From positions 1 through 41,151 of the forward strand of contig JANXTU010000336.1 in the NCBI GenBank assembly GCA_025352235.1: a DNA stretch of 41,151 nt. The letters are read 5' to 3'. A program made the translations under genes and the position numbers. Source of the stretch: Fimbriiglobus sp. Its GTDB lineage: Bacteria > Planctomycetota > Planctomycetia > Gemmatales > Gemmataceae. The notes beneath the pieces were generated by a model, which was not told the DNA's origin, made no database searches, and saw nothing but the letters and a program-made list of their open reading frames with translations. This document shows, piece after piece, positions 27,118-36,349 of the stretch; positions within the stretch are counted from its first letter, which is position 1, and every line of letters starts with the position of its first letter.

Positions 27118-30100
27118 TCACTCGCCGAAATGGGCCGCGAACCCTTTGCGCAACTCCTTCAGTAACGGGAGGAGTTTCGCCGGGTTCAACTGCTCGGCCA
27201 ACGTGAAGTGCAGCTTGATCGTTTCGGACTCGACTTCGCACGAAGCCCCGATCCCATCGAACCGAGCCGCGTTGAACTTGCCGGGCGGGGCGGTGATCCA
27301 GACTTCGAGCGCCGCGATTTCCTTGGTTTTCATCCGCACCCAGAATCGACCGATCTCCGGGACGCGCGCGGTGATCGCGTCGCGCACGTCGTATTTGACG
27401 TCGAGGTTCGGTTCGACCTCCTTCAGCATCGCCAGCCATTTTGGGAGCAGCGACCGGTCCCACTTCGGCTTCTTGCCGGGCGGGAAGCCTTTGTCGCCGA
27501 GGTGCCATTGTTCGCCGTTGATTTTCCACGGCATCGCCGCATCGACGGCCGAGACACCATCGGACTTCGCCGTCGCCCCGACGAACGATTCCACCGCCCG
27601 CTTAAGGAACGCATGCAATGAGGGATCTTGGACTTCGGCCGTCTTGACGATGGTCACGACGACCTCTTGCCACGGGCCGCGCGGGTTATTGACCTCGACG
27701 CGGTGATCGCGTGCGTAGCCCTCGTGGCCGGGGTAATCGCTGAGCGGACGCAGGGCCAACGCTTCGACGAGTGCCGCCTGTTTGAAGGTGTTCCGGGCGA
27801 CGCGGAAGACGAGCTTCAGATACGCCTCGTGCCCGGTCATGGCGTGCAGGAACCAGCCGAGGGATTTCTTCGCGGCGGGAATTTCGACGATGCTGCGGTG
27901 CTCCCAGACAGTATCGCTGAACTCGCCGAGAGCTTCGATGGCGGTGATGGTATCGAGTAGCGCCGAGCCGTCCCATTTGCAGGGCGTGCCCTTGGTGGTG
28001 ATGCGGTCGCGCGTGTGCCAGAGGATGCCGTTGGCTTCCCACGGCAGCTTCTGTTCTTTGCCGACTTCGTCGAGACTCAGGTCGCCGAGTTTCTTGGCGA
28101 GGGCCTTCTTCGCATCGTACCGCTCGCGCGCGGCGAAGGGGCCGACCTTCAACACCGGGGCGAGCGCCCGGCTCGTGTGCAACGGCAATTCGGGGTGAGC
28201 TTCGGCGAACTCCACAACGGTCTCCGGCGTGCCGACGGCGACGACTTCGCCCCCGCCGGTGCCCGCCTCGGGGCCCATGTCGATGATCCAATCGGCCGTC
28301 TTGATGACATCCAAATTGTGTTCGACGACGAGGACGGTGTTGCCGAGGTCGGCCAAGCGGTGCAGCACGTTCAGCAGTTTTTGAACATCGTCGAAGTGGA
28401 GACCGGTCGTCGGTTCGTCCAGCAAATACAGGGTCTTGCCGGTGCTCGGCCGGGCGAGTTCCGCCGCGAGCTTAACACGCTGGGCTTCGCCGCCGCTCAT
28501 CGTCGGGGCAGGCTGGCCGAGTTGCATGTAGCCGAGGCCGACGTCCGAAAGCGTTTGCAGAATCACGCGGATCTTCGGGATGTTGCCGAAGAGTTCGAGG
28601 GCGTCATCGATCGGCAGGTTCAGCACATCGCTGATGCTTTTGCCGCGATAGACCACGGCCAGCGTCTCGGGGTTGTAGCGGGCCCCGTGGCAGGTGTCGC
28701 ACTCGACCCAGACGTCCGGGAGGAAGTGCATCTCGATCTTTTTCTGGCCGTTCCCTTCGCACGCCTCACACCGGCCGCCTTTCTGATTGAAACTGAAGCG
28801 CCGGGGCGGATAACCGCGCACCTTCGACTCGGGCATCCGGCTGAACAACTCGCGGATGAGGTCGAAGACGCCGGTGTAGGTCGCCGGGTTGCTGCTCGGC
28901 GAATTGCCGAGCGGATCCTGATCGACGCGGATGATTTTGTCGATCTGCTCGATACCGGTGATGTCGTCGTGGGCGGCCCCGGTCGTGCGGGCGCGGTTCA
29001 ACCGCCGGGCGAGCGTGTTGTAAAGCACCTCGTTGACGAGCGAACTTTTCCCCGAGCCGCTCACCCCGGTCACGGCGACGAACGCCCCGAGGGGGATGTG
29101 GACATCGACGCTGCGCAGGTTGTGCTGCCGGGCACCGAGGACGCTGAGGAAGACTTTGTGGGGGAACGAGAAGGCCGCGCGAAGTTCATCGACCGAAGAG
29201 TCGATGAATCGTTCCACTTCTTTGCCTGTCCGTTGAATGCGCCGGTTCGTCGGCACCGGGATCGCGAGCTTTCCGGCGAGGTACTGCCCCGTCAGCGACG
29301 CCTTCTGCTTCAGCACGTGGCTCGGGATTCCTTCGGCCGTGATCTCCCCGCCGTGCCGTCCGGCGCCGGGGCCGAAGTCGAACAGGTAATCGGCGGCGGC
29401 GATCACTTCGCGATCGTGTTCAACGAGCAGCAGCGTGTTGCCGAGGTCGCGCAGGTGGTGCAGCGCCTTCAGCAAGCGCGCGTTGTCGCGCGGGTGCAAA
29501 CCGATGGTCGGTTCGTCGAGGACGTAGAGCACCCCCGTGAGGCCGCTGCCGATTTGCGAGGCCAGCCGGATACGCTGGGCTTCGCCGCCGGAGAGCGTCG
29601 GTCCGGGGCGGTCGAGCGATAGATATTCCAGGCCGACATCGACGAGGAAGCGGACGCGGTTGATGATCTCACGCAGCACTTCGCCGATGACCTTTTGCTC
29701 GGCCTCGGCGAGTTGCACCGATTCGAAACTTTTCAGCATCAGCCCGATGGGGTGGGCGCAGACTTCGCGCAGGGTTTCGTTCCGGTAACGCGTCGCCGAA
29801 GCATCGGGGCGCAACCGGCCCCCGTGGCAGGCGGCGCAAGGGACTTCATCGACGATGTGATCGAGCCGCATCCGGTACTGGAAACTGACCCGCGACGCTT
29901 CGTCGATGGCGGGGAAGAGACCCTTGTATTGGAATTTTGGATTGCGGATTGCGGATTGCGGATTGTCGGAATCACCGTTCGCAGGCTTCTTCAATTTCTT
30001 GGATTTCAAATCCGAAATCCGCAATCCCAAATCCGAAATCAAAGTGAGCCACGCCTCTCCCGTCCCCTGCAGAATCACCCGTTGGTGCGCCGGGTCGAGG

Positions 30101-33100
30101 TCTTGGTACGGGGTATCCAAACCGAAACCGGCGTGCTTGGCGATCCCCGTAGCGAAGGGGAGCCACGGACTGCCGTTGCCGACGCTCGGCCACGCCGCGA
30201 TGGCCCCTTGGCGGATACTCAGTTTCGGGTTGCCGATGAGCAGGTTCACGTTGGCGCCGCGTTGGACACCGAGGCCTTCGCAGGTCGGGCACCAGCCCAG
30301 TGGGCTGTTGAAACTGTAGTTGTTCGGCGTCAGCATTTCGTAACTGCGACCGCACTGATCGCAAGCGAGGTGCTGGCTAAACCGCTCGACTTTCCAGAGC
30401 GTTTCTTCGCGGTCGAGGTCGACGTAGGCGAGGAGCATGACCCCTTGGCCGAGGCTCAGGGCTTGCTCCACGGCGTCGGCGATGCGCGTGCGCGTGCCGG
30501 GCCGGACGATGTTGCGGTCGACGACGATTTCGATTTTGTGCTTGCGCTTGTGGTCGATGTCGGGCGGGTCTTCGATGCCGTACGATTTGCCATCGACGCG
30601 CATCCGCACGAAGCCCGCTTTGCGGATTTCCTCCCACACGGTCTCGTACTTCTCTTGGCCTTTGCGCTCGATCGGGGCCAAGATGTAGAGCTTCGTGCCT
30701 TCGGCCAAGCCGAGGATCTTCTCGACGATCCCGTCTTTGGATTGCGTGCCGATGGGGATCTGGCAATGCGGGCAATAGCGTTGGCCGAGGCGGGTGAACA
30801 GGATGCGCAGGTAGTCGTACACTTCGGTGATCGTACCGACGGTCGAGCGCGGCGATTTGCTCGTCGTCTTCTGCTCGATCGCGATGGCCGGCGACAATCC
30901 GGTGATGTTCTCGACCTTCGGCTTTTGAACCTGCCCGAGGAACTGCCGGGCGTAGCTGCTCAGGCTTTCGACGTAGCGTCGCTGCCCCTCGGCGTAGATG
31001 GTATCCATCGCCAGCGACGACTTGCCCGAACCCGAGGGCCCGCAGAAGACGGTCATCTCGTTACGCGGAATGCGGGCATTCACGTTCTTCAAATTGTGCT
31101 GGCTCGCCCCTTCGACTTCGAGGTGCGTGAACTCCGGCGTGGCGATCCGTTTGACGACCTTCGCCTTCGCGCTCGCCTTGACTTTCTTGGGAAACAGCAC
31201 CGGCAGCAGCGCCTTTCCGGTGTGCGACGCGGAGACTTTCGTCAACGCCTCCGGCGTCCCCGCCGCGACGAGGTGGCCGCCCGCGCTACCGCCTTCGGGG
31301 CCCATATCGATGAGCCAATCGGCGGTTTTGATAACGTCGAGATTGTGCTCGATGACGAGGACCGTATTACCCTGATCGACGAAGCCGTGGAGCACTTCGA
31401 GCAGCTTGCGGATGTCTTCGAAGTGCAGCCCGGTCGTCGGTTCATCGAGGATGTAGAGCGTCTTGCCGGTGCCCTTCCGGCAGAGTTCCTTGGCGAGTTT
31501 CACGCGCTGCGCTTCGCCGCCCGACAGCGTCGGCGACGGTTGGCCGAGCTTGATGTAATCGAGGCCGACATCGTGCAGCGTCCGCAGCATTGCGTGGACC
31601 TTCGGCACGTTCTCGAAGTGCGTCACGCCTTCGCCGACTTCAAGTTCGAGCGCGTCGTGGATGCTCTTGCCGCGGTATTTTACCTGCAAGGTTTCGTGGT
31701 TGAAGCGCTTGCCGTCGCAGACGGGGCACGTCACCCAGACATCGGCGAGGAAGTCCATTTCCAACTTGTTCGCACCGTTGCCCTCGCAGGCTTCGCAGCG
31801 ACCGCCGGGCCGGTTGAAGCTGAATCGCCCGGCATCGTAGCCGCGCAGTTTCGCATCGCTCATCTTCGAGTAAAGCAGGCGGATTTCGTCCCAGACTTTG
31901 ATGTACGTCGCCGGGTTCGACCGCGGCGTCCGCCCGATCGGCGACTGGTCGATGGTGATGACCTTGTCGACCAGATCGACTCCGTCGATTCGCTCGACAG
32001 TACGGAGTGCGGAATTCGGAGTGCGGAGTACAGGATCGGTCTCTTCTTCCTCTTCCACTCCGAATTCCGCACTCCGAATTCCGCACTGCAGCACGTCGTT
32101 GATGAGGGATGATTTGCCCGAACCGCTGACGCCGGTGACGACGACGAACGCCCCGAGGGGGATGTCGACGTTCACATTTTTGAGGTTGTTGTGCTTCGCC
32201 CCGACGATCTTGATCGACTTGCCGGTGATGGGTCGGCGCTTCTTCGGGATGGGGATCGACTTGACCCCGGTGAGGTATTGTCCCGTGGGGCTATCGGGGT
32301 TGGCGAGGACATCGGCCGGCAATCCCGCCGCGACGATTTCCCCGCCGCGGATGCCGGGGCCGGGACCGAAATCGACGAGGTAGTCCGCGACGCGCATTGT
32401 GTCTTCGTCGTGCTCGACGACGAGGACCGTGTTGCCCATGTCGCGCAGGTGCAGCAAGCTGGCGATCAGCCGTTCGTTGTCGCGCGGGTGCAGGCCGATG
32501 CTCGGCTCGTCGAGGATATAGAGCACGCCGACGAGGCCGGAGCCGATTTGGCCGGCGAGGCGGATGCGCTGAGCTTCGCCGCCGGAGAGCGTCGGGGCGG
32601 CGCGATCCAAACTGAGGTAATGCAAGCCGACATTGAGCAAGAACCCGAGGCGGCTGCGGATCTCCTTCAACAGTTCCCCGGCGATGAATCGCTGGACGTC
32701 GTTCAGCGATTTCTCCATCACGCCGAACCAGGGCACGAGGTCGCCGATTGGCATGTGGCCGACTTGGACGAGCGTCTGGTCGCCGACGCGCACGGCCCGC
32801 GCTTGCGGGTTGAGGCGCTCACCGTGGCAGGCATCGCAATTCTGCACGCGCATGTATTTTTCGAGCTGCATCCGCCGCGGCCCAGCGGTCGCCTTCTTAA
32901 ATTGCGAAATGAGCTGCGGGACGATCCCTTCCCACTTGCCGCTGTGCTTCCAGACCTTGCCGCCGCGCTGCTTCCATTCCCACACGATGTGGCGGTCGCC
33001 GGCGCCTTGCAACCAGAGGTGCTGCTGCTCGGCCGGGGTCTTGTTCCACGGCACCTTCAAGTCGAGCCCGAGCGACGTGGCCACACCTTCGTAAATGTGC

Positions 33101-34095
33101 TTCTTCCACCGGCCCATGCCCTTGATGGCTCCGATCAACGGGATCGCCCCGTCGTTCAAGCTCTTAGTCGGCTCGGCGATCAACAGTTCGTGGGCGAAGC
33201 TGTGGAGGCGCCCGAGGCCGTCGCAGGCGAGGCACATCCCTTGCGGGCTGTTGAAGCTGAACAATTGCGGAGTCGGCGGCTCGAAGCTGATGTTGCAATG
33301 GGTGCAGGCGTAGTGGGCGGACAACAGGATGTCATCGGTCTTCGCGGCCTGTTTTTCGACCTTCTCCGATTCGATCGCGACGATCACGTTCCCTTCGGCG
33401 AGAGCCAGTGCTTGCTCCACGGCTTCGGCCATGCGCGTGCGTTGGGCGCCGTCGGCCGACTTCAACTGCAACCGGTCGATCACGATCTCGATGCTGTGCT
33501 TGATCTTCTTGTCGAGCTTCAAGTCGTCGCTCATCCGCACGATCTGCCCGTCGACCCTCGCGCGGACGTATCCGCGCTTCACCATGTCGGCGAAGAAATC
33601 TTCAAAAGCCCCCTTCTGACCCCGCACGACGGGGGCGAGAATACTGAAGCGCGATCCCTCCGGCAGCGCCGCGATGCGGCCGAGGATTTGTTCCCGCGTT
33701 TGCGCCGCGATCGGCCGGCCGCAATTCGAACAGTGCCCCAGCCCGACGCGGGCGTACAACACGCGGAGGTAATCCGAGACTTCGGTGACGGTGCCGACGG
33801 TCGAACGGGGATTCCGCGCGGCACTCTTCTGTTGGATGCTGATGGCGGGCGACAATCCGCCGATGTAATCGACGTCGGGCTTTGGCAACTGCCCGAGGAA
33901 CTGCCGGGCGTAGTTGGACAGACTTTCGACGTACCGCCGTTGCCCCTCGGCGTACAAGGTATCGAACGCGAGCGAGCTTTTGCCGGAGCCGCTGACACCG
34001 GTAAAAACGATCAATTTGTTGCGGGGAAGTTCTAAGTTGACGTTGCGGAGGTTGTGTTCGCGCGCTCCGCGAACCGTGATGGTCGGATTGTCCAT
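27118..34095 (-). CDS. uvrA: double-length UvrA (two fused UvrA units) with C-terminal extension
   Basis: Four Walker A motifs ([73 protein letters not shown]), four SGGEAQR signatures, CxxC zinc motifs in each half. Start chosen at [24 protein letters not shown]. Confidence 0.95.
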   Translation of the reverse strand: MDNPTITVRGAREHNLRNVNLELPRNKLIVFTGVSGSGKSSLAFDTLYAEGQRRYVESLSNYARQFLGQLPKPDVDYIGGLSPAISIQQKSAARNPRSTVGTVTEVSDYLRVLYARVGLGHCSNCGRPIAAQTREQILGRIAALPEGSRFSILAPVVRGQKGAFEDFFADMVKRGYVRARVDGQIVRMSDDLKLDKKIKHSIEIVIDRLQLKSADGAQRTRMAEAVEQALALAEGNVIVAIESEKVEKQAAKTDDILLSAHYACTHCNISFEPPTPQLFSFNSPQGMCLACDGLGRLHSFAHELLIAEPTKSLNDGAIPLIGAIKGMGRWKKHIYEGVATSLGLDLKVPWNKTPAEQQHLWLQGAGDRHIVWEWKQRGGKVWKHSGKWEGIVPQLISQFKKATAGPRRMQLEKYMRVQNCDACHGERLNPQARAVRVGDQTLVQVGHMPIGDLVPWFGVMEKSLNDVQRFIAGELLKEIRSRLGFLLNVGLHYLSLDRAAPTLSGGEAQRIRLAGQIGSGLVGVLYILDEPSIGLHPRDNERLIASLLHLRDMGNTVLVVEHDEDTMRVADYLVDFGPGPGIRGGEIVAAGLPADVLANPDSPTGQYLTGVKSIPIPKKRRPITGKSIKIVGAKHNNLKNVNVDIPLGAFVVVTGVSGSGKSSLINDVLQCGIRSAEFGVEEEEETDPVLRTPNSALRTVERIDGVDLVDKVITIDQSPIGRTPRSNPATYIKVWDEIRLLYSKMSDAKLRGYDAGRFSFNRPGGRCEACEGNGANKLEMDFLADVWVTCPVCDGKRFNHETLQVKYRGKSIHDALELEVGEGVTHFENVPKVHAMLRTLHDVGLDYIKLGQPSPTLSGGEAQRVKLAKELCRKGTGKTLYILDEPTTGLHFEDIRKLLEVLHGFVDQGNTVLVIEHNLDVIKTADWLIDMGPEGGSAGGHLVAAGTPEALTKVSASHTGKALLPVLFPKKVKASAKAKVVKRIATPEFTHLEVEGASQHNLKNVNARIPRNEMTVFCGPSGSGKSSLAMDTIYAEGQRRYVESLSSYARQFLGQVQKPKVENITGLSPAIAIEQKTTSKSPRSTVGTITEVYDYLRILFTRLGQRYCPHCQIPIGTQSKDGIVEKILGLAEGTKLYILAPIERKGQEKYETVWEEIRKAGFVRMRVDGKSYGIEDPPDIDHKRKHKIEIVVDRNIVRPGTRTRIADAVEQALSLGQGVMLLAYVDLDREETLWKVERFSQHLACDQCGRSYEMLTPNNYSFNSPLGWCPTCEGLGVQRGANVNLLIGNPKLSIRQGAIAAWPSVGNGSPWLPFATGIAKHAGFGLDTPYQDLDPAHQRVILQGTGEAWLTLISDLGLRISDLKSKKLKKPANGDSDNPQSAIRNPKFQYKGLFPAIDEASRVSFQYRMRLDHIVDEVPCAACHGGRLRPDASATRYRNETLREVCAHPIGLMLKSFESVQLAEAEQKVIGEVLREIINRVRFLVDVGLEYLSLDRPGPTLSGGEAQRIRLASQIGSGLTGVLYVLDEPTIGLHPRDNARLLKALHHLRDLGNTLLLVEHDREVIAAADYLFDFGPGAGRHGGEITAEGIPSHVLKQKASLTGQYLAGKLAIPVPTNRRIQRTGKEVERFIDSSVDELRAAFSFPHKVFLSVLGARQHNLRSVDVHIPLGAFVAVTGVSGSGKSSLVNEVLYNTLARRLNRARTTGAAHDDITGIEQIDKIIRVDQDPLGNSPSSNPATYTGVFDLIRELFSRMPESKVRGYPPRRFSFNQKGGRCEACEGNGQKKIEMHFLPDVWVECDTCHGARYNPETLAVVYRGKSISDVLNLPIDDALELFGNIPKIRVILQTLSDVGLGYMQLGQPAPTMSGGEAQRVKLAAELARPSTGKTLYLLDEPTTGLHFDDVQKLLNVLHRLADLGNTVLVVEHNLDVIKTADWIIDMGPEAGTGGGEVVAVGTPETVVEFAEAHPELPLHTSRALAPVLKVGPFAARERYDAKKALAKKLGDLSLDEVGKEQKLPWEANGILWHTRDRITTKGTPCKWDGSALLDTITAIEALGEFSDTVWEHRSIVEIPAAKKSLGWFLHAMTGHEAYLKLVFRVARNTFKQAALVEALALRPLSDYPGHEGYARDHRVEVNNPRGPWQEVVVTIVKTAEVQDPSLHAFLKRAVESFVGATAKSDGVSAVDAAMPWKINGEQWHLGDKGFPPGKKPKWDRSLLPKWLAMLKEVEPNLDVKYDVRDAITARVPEIGRFWVRMKTKEIAALEVWITAPPGKFNAARFDGIGASCEVESETIKLHFTLAEQLNPAKLLPLLKELRKGFAAHFGE
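29933..30041. repeat. palindromic repeat inserted in frame in uvrA (GGATTGCGGATT family)
   Basis: ttttggattgcggattgcggattgcggattg ... aaatccgaaatccgcaatcccaaatccgaaatc; translated on the minus strand as [11 protein letters not shown]...[11 protein letters not shown]. Confidence 0.85.
32002..32089. repeat. palindromic repeat inserted in frame in uvrA (GGAGTGCGGAATTCGGAGT family)
   Basis: acggagtgcggaattcggagtgcggagt ... actccgaattccgcactccgaattccgcact; translated on the minus strand as [29 protein letters not shown]. Confidence 0.85.
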
Positions 34096-34276
34096 GATGC
34101 CCGGCGGACCTCTTCGACAGAATGCGAATGACTCGGGAACAATTGAATAGTACGGATCGGCAATTCCCAAGGGAATAGACGGCGCGAGATTCGATTTTGT
34201 GATTTCGACCTAAATCTAGTCTTGGCAGTAGTTAGGGTCCGGTTTCCAGTCTTAGCGTCGGTTTTGCGGTGAATCG

Positions 34277-34302
34277 GGAACTTTCGGGCCGGGGCCTGCG
34301 TC
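34277..34302 (+). promoter_or_regulatory. candidate ECF-type promoter upstream of the sigma gene
   Basis: GGAAC (34277-34281), 17 nt, CGTC (34299-34302); resembles generic ECF promoters and lies just 5' of the GTG start at 34320. Confidence 0.35.
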
Positions 34303-34319
34303 TTCAGGTGTAGATCGCC

Positions 34320-34949
34320 GTGAATCCAGATGACCGACGCCTGATCTCGGAAGCGCTGGCCGGCCGAACCGCCTCCTTTGGGGAATTGGTTCTCCGGTAT
34401 CAGGATCGACTGTTTCACGTGGCGAACCGCGTCGTAGACAACCCCGACGACGCCTTGGATGTTGTTCAAGACACATTCGTCAGTGCGTACCAGTCGCTGG
34501 CGAGTTTCAAAGGCGACGCGGAGTTCTTCACCTGGCTCTATCGCATCGCGTTTAACACGGCCATCAGCGCGAAACGTCGGAAACGACCGACGATCAGTTT
34601 GGATGCCGGTCGGGTCGGGAGCAGTGGGAAGTCCGACGAAACGGGGATTGATCCCGAAGACCGCGCGGCCGATGTCGCCCCCGATGCGGCCATGGAGCGT
34701 TCGGAAGACGAACGGCTGTTGGCGGCGGCGATCGCAAAGCTGTCGCAGGAGCACCGGGCGGTATTGTTGATGAAAGACATCGACGGCCTGAAGTACGAAG
34801 ATATCGCCGAGGCGATGCGAGTGCCGATCGGAACCGTGCGAAGCCGGTTGCACCGGGCCAGGTTGGAATTGCGGAACTTGCTCGAGCCCGGCTCCGTGGG
34901 AGTTGCGGGGGCCGCCGATGTGATCGGATCCGGAAAATTGGACGATTAA
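34320..34949 (+). CDS. RNA polymerase sigma factor, ECF subfamily
   Basis: Sigma-70 region 2 (LVLRYQDRLFHVANRVVDNPDDALDVVQDTFVSAYQSLASFKGDAEFFTWLYRIAFNTA) and region 4 (YEDIAEAMRVPIGTVRSRLHRARLELR). Confidence 0.95.
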   Translation: MNPDDRRLISEALAGRTASFGELVLRYQDRLFHVANRVVDNPDDALDVVQDTFVSAYQSLASFKGDAEFFTWLYRIAFNTAISAKRRKRPTISLDAGRVGSSGKSDETGIDPEDRAADVAPDAAMERSEDERLLAAAIAKLSQEHRAVLLMKDIDGLKYEDIAEAMRVPIGTVRSRLHRARLELRNLLEPGSVGVAGAADVIGSGKLDD

Positions 34950-34961
34950 CGAAAGCTTACG

Positions 34962-36203
34962 ATGTTGACCGCACTCGAACTCGAATTGCTGACGGCCGCC
35001 GTGGACGGGGACCTCAACCCAGGCCGCGCGTCGGCGTTCAAACAGTTGTTGAAAGCGAAGTTTGAAGCGGCCGAATTGTTCCGCGCCTTGGAAGCCGACT
35101 CCGGGAAACTGCGTGCCGCGATCCCGCGACCGATCCCCGCTTCTCAAGTGACCGCTGTCCTCGCCCGCATTCAACCGATGGCTCGCCTCCGCCGTGCGGC
35201 GCCCGCACGGCGATCAATTCTCCTCCAATACGTAACCGCCGCGGCCGTATTCTTCACCTTGTGCAGTGGCACCTTCTGGTACTTCACCGCGCAAGACCGC
35301 ACCGAACGGGACAAAGCCCAAAAGCTGCGATTACCGCATGTCGACTCGGAACTGCCGATCCCGGAGCAATACGCCGTCGCCCCGAACCTCCCGAAGGATC
35401 TCGATACGCATGGGCCGATGACCCCCGAAGTGCCGATTCCGCGAGAAGTGATTGTGCTCGCCCCCGCGAAAACCGAACTCGCCCCGGCGCCGCGTTCCGC
35501 CGTCGGCGATGTCGTCGGTTCGGGGATCATCGAAAATCCGAAGCCGCTCGCCGAGATCCGACTGCGGCTGCCCTTCCTCACCGAAGCAATCGATTTCAAC
35601 GCGTTCGACGTGCAAACGCAACTGGCGAAAGAATTTGGCCTCGACCCGGCGTTCCGTCTCGACCTGTTCTCGAAGAACCCCGTCGCGGCATTGGACCTGC
35701 TCCAAACGCTGGCCAAGCAAGCCGGGGTCGCCGTGACCGTCGACGCCAAGACGCAAGAGCTGTGGAACAAGAAAATCCCAGTTGCGGTCGCGTTCTATCT
35801 CGAAGGCCTCACGCCGGCCGAACTCACGGAATTGTTGGGGAATGTCGGCAAACAATTGCAGTCGAATCCGAAGTCGCCCGCTATCAGTATGGCCCATTTG
35901 CTCCCGCTCGGTGCGACCGACCTCCGCGACCTCAAAGAAACCCTCGGCGTCGATCTCGCGCCGGCCCGCGCCAAGTCGGGGAATGCCGGGGAACCGAAAT
36001 CGATCTCGGCCGACACTCTCGCCAAAGTGACCGGCGCCGTGAAGAAGACTGGCGACAAGGCCGGAATCGTCGTCGCGTTCTTACCCCCGAACCTCCGTTC
36101 GGTGGCTGCGCAATCGAAGGAAATCAGAACCTTCCTCGACAAGCGCGGCGACCGGAAGCCGGGTACGACGCCGCTGCTGATGGTGCTCCGCTCGCAGGGG
36201 TAA
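34962..36203 (+). CDS. single-pass membrane protein, possible anti-sigma factor
   Basis: Starts 12 bp after the ECF sigma gene; short N-terminal cytosolic region (LTAAVDGDLNPGRASAFKQLL...), TM helix LLQYVTAAAVFFTLCSGTFWYF, large C-terminal domain. Confidence 0.6.
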   Translation: MLTALELELLTAAVDGDLNPGRASAFKQLLKAKFEAAELFRALEADSGKLRAAIPRPIPASQVTAVLARIQPMARLRRAAPARRSILLQYVTAAAVFFTLCSGTFWYFTAQDRTERDKAQKLRLPHVDSELPIPEQYAVAPNLPKDLDTHGPMTPEVPIPREVIVLAPAKTELAPAPRSAVGDVVGSGIIENPKPLAEIRLRLPFLTEAIDFNAFDVQTQLAKEFGLDPAFRLDLFSKNPVAALDLLQTLAKQAGVAVTVDAKTQELWNKKIPVAVAFYLEGLTPAELTELLGNVGKQLQSNPKSPAISMAHLLPLGATDLRDLKETLGVDLAPARAKSGNAGEPKSISADTLAKVTGAVKKTGDKAGIVVAFLPPNLRSVAAQSKEIRTFLDKRGDRKPGTTPLLMVLRSQG

Positions 36204-36207
36204 ACGA

Positions 36208-36287
36208 ATTGGCCGCGAGCCGGAGTCTTCGGAGGGGAGCGCGTGCATTCCGCGCTCCACCTCCGAAGACTCCGGCTCGCGGCCAAT
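36208..36287. terminator. long perfect inverted repeat, possible terminator or dispersed palindrome
   Basis: 28-bp perfect arms attggccgcgagccggagtcttcggagg (36208-36235) / cctccgaagactccggctcgcggccaat (36260-36287) plus inner ggagcgcg/cgcgctcc, followed by tttt. Confidence 0.75.
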
Positions 36288-36349
36288 TTTCATTTCCACG
36301 TCATCGCTCGACTACAATTCCCCCGTGGTTCAACCCCCGAGAATTCCCC

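Noticed and set aside
28015-29622. 535-aa plus-strand ORF inside uvrA
   Set aside because: Antisense shadow of the strongly supported uvrA frame.
29695-32112. 805-aa plus-strand ORF inside uvrA
   Set aside because: Antisense shadow; its [17 protein letters not shown] and [12 protein letters not shown] stretches are just the palindromic repeats read on the other strand.
32191-34035. 614-aa plus-strand ORF inside uvrA
   Set aside because: Antisense shadow ORF; no domain motifs.
35261-36349. N-terminal extension of the S46 peptidase ORF
   Set aside because: Overlaps the preceding gene in another frame; a signal peptide begins at 36350.
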